The notes below the pieces were generated by a model. That model worked only from the letters and a program-made list of their open reading frames with translations, was not told the origin of the DNA and searched no databases. Positions 1-6,013 of a DNA stretch of 14,685 nucleotides are shown here, piece by piece. The DNA lies in contig CAYRFK010000121.1 in assembly GCA_964423465.1 (NCBI GenBank), forward strand, positions 1 through 14,685, read 5' to 3'. Source of the DNA: VGWF01 sp964423465. Lineage in GTDB: Bacteria; Verrucomicrobiota; Kiritimatiellia; PWTM01. The position numbers and the translations under genes were made by a program. The first letter of the stretch is position 1, and each line of letters starts with the position of its first letter.

Positions 1-2
1 TG

Positions 3-1013
3 TTCCAGTCCGGGGACGGACGGGTGTATCACGCCCTGTTCGCGCAGCAGTTCGACCGTCCGTTTCTTGACGCCCTCTGCGAGACCGCCACCCGGACGCG
101 GCGCATCGCGAAAACCAAGGGCGGCCGGATGTTCCTCAAGAGCCTCCTCCAGGACCGTCGTGCGATGCTCTACTTCGCCCAGCCGTCGACGCGGACGTTC
201 CTGTCGTTCTACGCGGCGTGCCAGATCGTCGGCCTGCACCCGGCCGAGGTCCGCGACACCAGCACGTCAAGCGAGTTGAAGGGGGAGTCGCCCGAGGATT
301 CCGTCCGCACGTTCAGTTCGTACTTCGACCTGATCATCATGCGCCATCACGAGGGCGGGTTCGCCGAGAAGATCGCATGGCTGCTCTCGAACACCGAGCG
401 GGCCGTGCCCGTCATCAACGCGGGGTCCGGCAAGGATCAGCATCCGACGCAGGCGCTTCTCGACGTCTACACCCTCCAGCGGAGCTTCGAAGCGCGCGGC
501 GGCATCGAGGGCAAGACGATCGCGTTTGTCGGCGACCTCCTGCGCGGGCGCACGGTCCGGTCGCTGGCCCAGGTGCTGACGCTCTATCCGGGCGTGCGCA
601 TGCGGTTCGTCGCGCCGCCCAGCCTTCAGATCGGGGCGGACATCCTTGCGCAGTTGACCGCGGCGGGGGTGGAGTTCGACTTGACGGACGACTTTAACGC
701 CGTCGTGGGGCAGGTGGACGCCATCTACATGACCCGCATTCAGGACGAATGGGACAAGCCGGGCGAGAGCCGTCCCGTCGACATCAGCCGTTACTGTTTC
801 ACGCCCGCGCACCTCGCCGTTCTGCGCCCCGATGCGATCCTCATGCACCCGCTTCCGCGTCGCAACGAGATCGCCGTCGAGGTCGACAACGATCCCCGGG
901 CCATGTACTGGCGGCAGGCCCGCAACGGCATGTGGATCCGCGTGGCGCTGATCCTGAACATCTTCGCGAAGGAGTCCGAGATCCACCAGTACTACGCGGA
1001 CCTCATCCGCTGA
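3..1013 (+). CDS. pyrB: Aspartate carbamoyltransferase, 5' end outside window
   Basis: Catalyses carbamoyl phosphate plus aspartate to carbamoyl aspartate, the committed cytosolic step of pyrimidine synthesis. The frame is open to the left edge. The first possible start inside the window is GTG at 24, but that leaves only five residues before the AQQF segment, so the true start probably lies upstream (inference). Numbering from GTG 24, the active-site set is complete: STRT 55-58 and R107 for carbamoyl phosphate, the SELK loop 83-86, HPTQ 140-143, R176, R238 and Q240 for aspartate, and HPLPR 275-279. The usual STRTR reads STRTF here, within PSTRTFLSF, which resembles a longer ATCase subfamily I associate with PVC bacteria (from memory). 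No regulatory pyrI is visible. It is followed 35 bases later by its paralogue argF, suggesting one transcript. Confidence 0.93.
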   Translation, partial: FQSGDGRVYHALFAQQFDRPFLDALCETATRTRRIAKTKGGRMFLKSLLQDRRAMLYFAQPSTRTFLSFYAACQIVGLHPAEVRDTSTSSELKGESPEDSVRTFSSYFDLIIMRHHEGGFAEKIAWLLSNTERAVPVINAGSGKDQHPTQALLDVYTLQRSFEARGGIEGKTIAFVGDLLRGRTVRSLAQVLTLYPGVRMRFVAPPSLQIGADILAQLTAAGVEFDLTDDFNAVVGQVDAIYMTRIQDEWDKPGESRPVDISRYCFTPAHLAVLRPDAILMHPLPRRNEIAVEVDNDPRAMYWRQARNGMWIRVALILNIFAKESEIHQYYADLIR

Positions 1014-1048
1014 ACCCAGCCCGCGCCGTCGCGGGGAGAGAAGACGCC

Positions 1049-1993
1049 ATGAAAGACCTGCTATCCATTTCCGATTGGACCGCCGCCCGCATCCAGACTG
1101 TGCTCGCGCTCGGTCTCGACCTGAAGCGCGATCCCGCGAAGTACCGCGACGCGATGCGCGACATGACCCTCGTCATGCTCTTCGAGAAGCCGAGCCTCCG
1201 GACGCGCGTCTCCTTCGAGGCCGGCACAACGCAGATGGGCGGCCACGCGATCTACTATGACCTCGGCACGTCCCCGCTCGGAAAGGGGAAGGAGAGCCCG
1301 GAGGACACCGCCCGCGTCCTGAGCCGCTATGCGGACGTCATCATGGCGCGCCTGTTCGAGCACAAGACCATCGTGGCCCTCGCGAAGAGCGCCACCGTGC
1401 CGGTGATCAACGGGCTCACGAACGACGAGCACCCGACGCAGATCCTCGCCGACCTCATGACCATCCTGGAGAAGAAGGGCCGGCTGGAGGGAATCTCGCT
1501 GGCCTACGTTGGCGACGGTCTCAACAACGTCACGCATTCCCTGATGCTGGCCGCCGCGAAGGTCGGTATGAACGTGCGCGTCGGATGCCCCGACGACCCC
1601 GCCTACCGCCCGGACCCGGCGGTGGTGCGCCGTACCGCGCTGTGCGCGGGCAAGACGGGATCGGCGGTCGAGATCACGGCCGGTCCGTTCGCCGCGGTGA
1701 AGGGCGCCGATGTCGTCTACACGGACTCGTGGATGTCGTACCACATCCCGGACGAGCAGATGGCCGTCCGCAAGGCGCGGTTCGCCCCGTTCCAGGTGAA
1801 CGTCGAACTTATGAAGCGTGCGCGCAAGGGCGCTATCTTCATGCACTGCCTTCCGGCGGTCCGCGGGTGCGAGGTGACAGACGAGGTCATGGACGGCCCG
1901 CAGTCGGTCGTGTTCGACGAGGCCGAGAACCGCCTGCACATCCACAAGGCCATCATGCTGCACCTGCTCGAGGAGCAGGCGCGTCGGCTGTAG
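1049..1993 (+). CDS. argF: Ornithine carbamoyltransferase
   Basis: Converts ornithine and carbamoyl phosphate to citrulline in arginine synthesis; cytosolic, normally trimeric. The 314-residue product is a normal length. ATG 1049 is chosen because the family N-terminus (MKDLLSISDW) begins there and a GGGGAGAG ribosome site lies at 1033-1040; the open frame upstream is out-of-frame readthrough of pyrB. Visible motifs are SLRT 49-52 and R101 (carbamoyl phosphate), HPTQ 128-131, the GDGLNNV segment 155-161 (ornithine), HCLPA 266-270 with the catalytic Cys, and the EAENRLH segment with R295. The ornithine loop normally reads DxWxSMG. Here it is DSWMSYH (226-232), so Met and Gly are replaced by Tyr and His. 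OTCase remains the best call because the rest matches; a related substrate such as another diamine or ornithine derivative cannot be excluded. It probably shares a transcript with pyrB. Confidence 0.9.
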   Translation: MKDLLSISDWTAARIQTVLALGLDLKRDPAKYRDAMRDMTLVMLFEKPSLRTRVSFEAGTTQMGGHAIYYDLGTSPLGKGKESPEDTARVLSRYADVIMARLFEHKTIVALAKSATVPVINGLTNDEHPTQILADLMTILEKKGRLEGISLAYVGDGLNNVTHSLMLAAAKVGMNVRVGCPDDPAYRPDPAVVRRTALCAGKTGSAVEITAGPFAAVKGADVVYTDSWMSYHIPDEQMAVRKARFAPFQVNVELMKRARKGAIFMHCLPAVRGCEVTDEVMDGPQSVVFDEAENRLHIHKAIMLHLLEEQARRL

Positions 1994-2006
1994 GCCCGGG
2001 CTCCGG

Positions 2007-2207
2007 ATGTTCCAAGGTCTGGATATGCGTGCCGCAGCGACTTCCAAGGTCTGGAAGATCGCCGGTCTGACCCTGTCGCCGATTCCGGCGGTCCCAGCGC
2101 CGCCGGCGGCGTCCGCCGAATTTCCGTGGGTGCGCATCAGCGGACAGACGATCCGGGGCGTTCGGGTGGAGAACCCCTTCCGTGCTGCGAAGGGCGGGGC
2201 GTCGTGA
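2007..2207 (+). CDS. Doubtful small ORF overlapping the heptosyltransferase start
   Basis: This is a 66-codon frame between argF and the heptosyltransferase, starting ATG 2007 (alternative ATG 2025) and ending in TGA 2205-2207, which overlaps the downstream GTG start as GTGA. I do not recognise the product. The first 18 or so codons lie on a repeated TTCCAAGGTCTGGA element and are probably not protein. The second half (about 2060-2204) has strongly G/C third positions like the neighbouring genes and encodes a Pro/Ala-rich stretch followed by FPWVRISGQTIRGVRV. It has no signal peptide, membrane segment or known motif, and only a weak ribosome site. It could be a small coupled gene, a gene remnant, or chance in GC-rich DNA. 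Confidence 0.22.
   Translation: MFQGLDMRAAATSKVWKIAGLTLSPIPAVPAPPAASAEFPWVRISGQTIRGVRVENPFRAAKGGAS
2010..2055 (+). repeat. 14-bp direct repeat TTCCAAGGTCTGGA, two copies
   Basis: Identical copies lie at 2010-2023 and 2042-2055, 32 bases apart start to start. The second copy extends to an imperfect palindrome, CTTCCA-AGGTC-TGGAAG (2041-2057). The CCAAGG core recurs in the other large intergenic gap near 12065 and, inverted, at 12202-12228. This suggests a family of short intergenic repeats rather than a site specific to this locus. There is no T-tract, so it is not an obvious terminator of argF. Confidence 0.7.
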
Positions 2208-3220
2208 GCGGGGCGGCTCTTGTGGCGCCCGAGTCGGTCCGCCGCATCCTGATCGTGAAGCTCAGTTCGCTCGGCGACCTGTTTCATGCGTTGCCGGCGG
2301 TGCACAACCTCAAGGCGGTGTCGGGCGCCTCGATCGACTGGCTTGTGCAGCCGGAGTACGCCGACATGGTGCGATGTTTCACCGATGTCGATCGCGTCAT
2401 CATGTTCCCGCGCCGCGGGCTGCTCTCGGGCGGCCGTGCCTTCGTGGACGAACTGCGGCGGGAGAGCTACGACCTGGTCGTAGATTTGCAGGGGCTCCTC
2501 AAGAGCGCGGTGCCGTCGCGGCTGGCGCGCGGCGCCCTGCGGATCGGCCCGTCGTTTCACCGCGAGGGGTCGCGGCTGCTCTACGACACCGTCGCCGGTC
2601 CGCCGGACAAGGAACGGCACGCGGTGGAGGAGAACGTCGATGTGGTCCGCCGCCTCGGCTGGCCTGAATTGCCCATCGAGTTCCCCGTTCGCTTCCCGCA
2701 CCAGCCGGCGCCGGGCGTGTCCCCGCGCGTGGTCGTCGTGCCCGCCTCGCGATGGGAGACGAAGAACTGGACGGTCGAGGGGTTCGTCGAGGTCGCGGAG
2801 GACCTCCTGAAGCGCGGGGCGACCGTGGTGCTCGTTGGCGGGAAGGCGGAGCAGCCGGTCTGCGACGCGATCGCGGAGAAACTCGGCCCGCGCCCGAACC
2901 TGCGGAACCTGGCCGGCAAGACCACGCTGCTCGAACTCGGCGGAGTCCTTCAGCACGCGCAACTCGCGATCACGGTCGACTCCGGTCCGATGCACATGGC
3001 CGCGGCCCTCGGCGTGCCCGTTCTCGCCCTCTTCGGCCCGACAGATCCCGTTCGCACCGGCCCCTACGGCCCGAAGGCCCGCGTGTTGAGCACCCCGCGC
3101 ATGCCATGCCAGCCCTGCTTCTCGGCGACATGCGACCGCAACGATCTCGCGTGTATGCGCCGCCTCTTTCCCAGCGAGGTCCTCGCCGCCGTCCTCGAGA
3201 TGCTGGGGGCGAGAGGATAG
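2204..3220 (+). CDS. Glycosyltransferase family 9, LPS heptosyltransferase I-like
   Basis: Predicted to transfer a heptose (or related sugar) from an ADP-sugar to the LPS inner core on the cytoplasmic face of the inner membrane. It is 338 residues, normal for GT9. Start GTG 2204 has AAGGG at 2190-2194; GTG 2222 is an alternative six codons later. The N-terminal Rossmann half contains the SSLGD motif (21-25) whose Asp corresponds to the catalytic Asp of WaaC. The second half has SRWETKNW (182-189), with the Lys found in WaaC enzymes, and DSGPMHMAAALG (259-270) for the nucleotide-sugar. A C-terminal Cys cluster (C302, C305, C310, C317) followed by CMRRL is typical of this group. It is closest to WaaC by motif, but acceptor and sugar cannot be fixed. 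It supports an LPS-bearing Gram-negative host. Confidence 0.87.
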   Translation: MSGAALVAPESVRRILIVKLSSLGDLFHALPAVHNLKAVSGASIDWLVQPEYADMVRCFTDVDRVIMFPRRGLLSGGRAFVDELRRESYDLVVDLQGLLKSAVPSRLARGALRIGPSFHREGSRLLYDTVAGPPDKERHAVEENVDVVRRLGWPELPIEFPVRFPHQPAPGVSPRVVVVPASRWETKNWTVEGFVEVAEDLLKRGATVVLVGGKAEQPVCDAIAEKLGPRPNLRNLAGKTTLLELGGVLQHAQLAITVDSGPMHMAAALGVPVLALFGPTDPVRTGPYGPKARVLSTPRMPCQPCFSATCDRNDLACMRRLFPSEVLAAVLEMLGARG

Positions 3221-3247
3221 TGATGAGCGATGAGCGATGAGTGATGA
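3220..3247 (+). repeat. Heptamer tandem repeat GYGATGA x4
   Basis: Four 7-base units, GTGATGA, GCGATGA, GCGATGA and GTGATGA, run directly from the last base of the heptosyltransferase stop codon, with a partial fifth GTG. Units differ only at C/T in the second position. Because seven is not a multiple of three, the array puts TGA stops in all forward frames just after the gene. It may act as a backup stop or be one of the short heptamer repeats common in intergenic DNA of such genomes (inference). Confidence 0.85.
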
Positions 3248-3270
3248 GTGCGGCTGCGGGATTCCGCCGC

Positions 3271-3296
3271 GCCCGTTCATGATGCCCGTTCATGAT
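3271..3296 (+). repeat. 13-bp perfect tandem duplication
   Basis: GCCCGTTCATGAT occurs twice back to back, at 3271-3283 and 3284-3296. Each copy contains the palindrome TCATGA. The second copy touches the -35 box of the promoter at 3296-3324, so it could be an operator pair or simply a slippage duplication. Confidence 0.8.
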
Positions 3297-3324
3297 CGAC
3301 AGGCGGGAGGAACGTCGGGATAAT
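3296..3324 (+). promoter_or_regulatory. Sigma70-type promoter for the glycosidase unit
   Basis: The -35 is TCGACA (3296-3301) and the -10 is GATAAT (3319-3324), separated by 17 bases; each differs from consensus at one position. It lies 25 bases before the ATG at 3350, implying a short leader with a G-rich ribosome site (3340-3345). It is the best promoter match I found on the left side of the window and would drive both genes of the coupled pair. Confidence 0.6.
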
Positions 3325-3349
3325 CCGCGCCCTAATCGCGGGGGCGTGC

Positions 3350-6013
3350 ATGATCGGGATTCGGCGGTATATGGCGGCGGTACTCGGGATGGCGACCGCG
3401 TGCGCGTCGGCGGGGCCGGCGATCGAGGACCGCGTCGACTGGCCCGCCTTCCTCGGGCGCCACGATCTGGCGTGGGAGACGTTCCCGGCTCGGTGGCACG
3501 AGGGGGCGTTCACGGGTAACGGCCTGCTGGGCGCGATGGTGTACGCCCGCACGAATGGCACAGTCTGCCTCGACGTCGGCCGCTCGGACGTGACGGACCG
3601 CGGAAACCGCCTTGCGATCGGCTTCTTTGAACTCGTCCCCGCCGGCTCGCCGAAGGCCGGCACGATGCGGCTCGATCTCTGGAACGCCGAGGCGCGGGGG
3701 GAACTGGGCACCGACCGCGGCACCGTCGCGTTCCGCACCTTCACGCACGCGTCGGACCTCGTGCAGATCGTCGAATGGACGCCCTCCGGCGGCGAGGCGT
3801 CGTCGCGCTTCGAGTTCCGCCACGAGCCGGCCCTCGACGCGCGCAAGGCCCACAAGAAGGAACCGATCCCGGAGGCGGAGCGCAACCCGGAGCCGGCGTT
3901 CGGCGAGACGGGCGGCATCCGCCACTGCGTCCAGCCGTTCAAGGCCGGCGGTGGCTACTCGGTCGCATGGTCGGAGAAGGGCGGGACCGGCACGGGCCGC
4001 CGCATGCTGGTCTGGTCGGTCGAGGCGGCCCCCGATGCCGCGCCGGCCGTGGCGCGGGTCCGTGATGCTCTTGCGCGCGGCGCGTCCGCGCTGGAAACGT
4101 CCCACCGTGCGTGGTGGCATGCCTGGTGGCCGAAGAGCTTTCTCAGCATCCCCGACACGAGGATGGAGGGCTTTTACTGGATCCAGATGTACAAGCTCGC
4201 GTCGGCGACGCGCGCGGACCGTCCGGCGATCGACCTGATGGGGCCGTGGTTCCGGTCCACCCCTTGGCCGAAGATCTGGTGGAACCTCAACATCCAGCTC
4301 ACCTACTGGCCCGTCACCACCGCCAACCGGCTTGACCTCGGCGAGTCGCTCGTACGAATGCTCAAGGCGGGCGAGACGAATCTCATCGCCAACGTTCCCG
4401 AGGCCTTGCGCGGCGACTCGGCGGGAATCGGGCGCACGTCGAGCTACGACTGCCGCGGCGGCGCGGGCTCGGAGTTCGGCAACCTGACGTGGACGCTGCA
4501 CAACGTGTGGATGCAGGCACGGCACGGCGGCGATGACGCGATGCTGCGCGATACGCTCGTGCCGTTGCTGCGGCGCGCGGCGGCCTACATGGTCCACCAG
4601 CTCAAGCCGGGCGACGACGGCCGCCTGCATTTCCCCGTCGATACGTCGCCGGAGTATCCCGATCGCGCGCCGGACACGAACTACAACGTTGCGCTGCTGC
4701 GGTGGGCGTTGCAGGCGCTGATCGCGGCGGACGAGCGGTTCGCGTTGAAGGATCCGAAGGCGGCGGAATGGCGGGCGACCCTGGAGAAGCTGACGCCGTA
4801 TCCCGTCGACCCGAAGACCGGCTATATGATCGGCGCGGGCGTTCCGCTCGCCGTGTCGCACCGCCACTTCTCGCATCTGCTGATGGTCTATCCGCTCGGC
4901 CTGGTCGACGCTGAGTCGGCGGCGGACCGCCCCCTGATCGAGAAGTCCCTCGACCACTGGATCCACTTCGAAGGAGCGTTGCAGGGTTATTCGTTCACCG
5001 GCGCCGGCGCGATGTCCGCGTGGCTCGGGCGATGCGACACTGCGGTGTCGCTCATGAACCAGTTCCTCGACCGCTTCGTGAAGGCGAACACGATGTACCT
5101 GGAGGCGGGCCCCGTGATCGAGACGCCGCTGGCCGGCGCGGCGACAATCCACGAGCTGCTGCTGCAGTCGTGGTGCCCCGAGCCGTTCGGTACGCACATC
5201 CGCGTGTTCCCCGCGGTTCCGGACGCCTGGGCTGATGCATCGTTCCGCGACTTGCTCGCGTCCGGCGGCTTCGAGGTGTCGGCGGTGCGGCGCGGCGGGG
5301 CGACGCGATGGATCCGCATCCGCAGCCTCGCGGGCAATCCGTGCCGCGTGCAGACGGGCTTTGAGGGGGAGGCGAGCGCCCACGGCGCTCGCACGTTCGT
5401 GGTGACGACCGCGCCCGACCCGAACGGGCGGCGCGTAACGACGGTGGACCTCCGAAAGGGCGAGACCGTGCTGCTGAGGCCCGCCGGCGCCGAGCCGGGC
5501 GACGCGGACTTGGTCCTGGCCCCGGTCGCGGCGGAACCCGACCGGGTGAACTGGTTCGGATCGCCGAAGCCGGTGGTCGTGCGGCCGGGATCGGACGGCG
5601 CGCTGCACCTGATGGCGACGAACGCGGTCCTGCACGGACCGGGGTTGCTGCGGGAGTTCAAGTCGAAGGCTGGGAACATCGGGCACTGGCTCGACCCGGC
5701 GGACGCCGTCGGCTGGCGGGTGTCCGTTTCCCGTGCGGGCGAGTGGAGGATGCGCGCCACACATGCGGGCGGCGGCGGCGTTCCGATGCGGCTCACGGTG
5801 CGGCGGGCGGGCGATGCGGCGGGCGCGGCGGTCGGGGAACCGGAGTTCACGCCGGCGCGGACGTCCGGGTGGGATGATTTCGGATCGACCGACGCGGGAA
5901 GGCTTCGCTTCCCGGCCGCGGGCCTGTACGATGTGACCCTGAAGCCGGCGGTCCCGAAGGCGCCGTCGCTCAATTTTGAAGGCCTTGTGTTGATGCCGGA
6001 GACTACGCCATGA
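3350..6013 (+). CDS. Exported GH95-like glycoside hydrolase with C-terminal beta-sandwich-like domain
   Basis: Probable secreted alpha-L-fucosidase or alpha-L-galactosidase type enzyme of 887 residues. Residues 1-21 look like a signal peptide (RR, hydrophobic run, ASA cleavage). Residues about 45-250 match the GH95 N-terminal domain (WHEGAFTGNGLLGAMVY, 49-65). The (alpha/alpha)6 barrel follows: WWNLNIQLTYWP (310-321) carries the paired Asn N312/N314, TSPEYPD (432-438) offers E435 as the likely general acid, and HRHFSHL is at 504-510. The usual IDGNFG segment reads IETPLA (590-595), so the supposed catalytic Asp is Glu (E591). The tail, about 735-885 (NIGHWLDPADAVGW), resembles a C-terminal module of PVC GH29 fucosidases. 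Stop and downstream start overlap as ATGA. Family placement is good; substrate is unproven and the family could be a GH95 relative. Confidence 0.8.
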   Translation: MIGIRRYMAAVLGMATACASAGPAIEDRVDWPAFLGRHDLAWETFPARWHEGAFTGNGLLGAMVYARTNGTVCLDVGRSDVTDRGNRLAIGFFELVPAGSPKAGTMRLDLWNAEARGELGTDRGTVAFRTFTHASDLVQIVEWTPSGGEASSRFEFRHEPALDARKAHKKEPIPEAERNPEPAFGETGGIRHCVQPFKAGGGYSVAWSEKGGTGTGRRMLVWSVEAAPDAAPAVARVRDALARGASALETSHRAWWHAWWPKSFLSIPDTRMEGFYWIQMYKLASATRADRPAIDLMGPWFRSTPWPKIWWNLNIQLTYWPVTTANRLDLGESLVRMLKAGETNLIANVPEALRGDSAGIGRTSSYDCRGGAGSEFGNLTWTLHNVWMQARHGGDDAMLRDTLVPLLRRAAAYMVHQLKPGDDGRLHFPVDTSPEYPDRAPDTNYNVALLRWALQALIAADERFALKDPKAAEWRATLEKLTPYPVDPKTGYMIGAGVPLAVSHRHFSHLLMVYPLGLVDAESAADRPLIEKSLDHWIHFEGALQGYSFTGAGAMSAWLGRCDTAVSLMNQFLDRFVKANTMYLEAGPVIETPLAGAATIHELLLQSWCPEPFGTHIRVFPAVPDAWADASFRDLLASGGFEVSAVRRGGATRWIRIRSLAGNPCRVQTGFEGEASAHGARTFVVTTAPDPNGRRVTTVDLRKGETVLLRPAGAEPGDADLVLAPVAAEPDRVNWFGSPKPVVVRPGSDGALHLMATNAVLHGPGLLREFKSKAGNIGHWLDPADAVGWRVSVSRAGEWRMRATHAGGGGVPMRLTVRRAGDAAGAAVGEPEFTPARTSGWDDFGSTDAGRLRFPAAGLYDVTLKPAVPKAPSLNFEGLVLMPETTP

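Noticed and set aside
749..1048. 100-codon upstream extension of argF
   Set aside because: It overlaps pyrB in another frame; the ribosome site and family N-terminus both point to ATG 1049.
2126..2203. Upstream ATG for the heptosyltransferase
   Set aside because: The added residues show no family similarity, and GTG 2204 has a ribosome site directly before the RRILIVKLSSLGD start.
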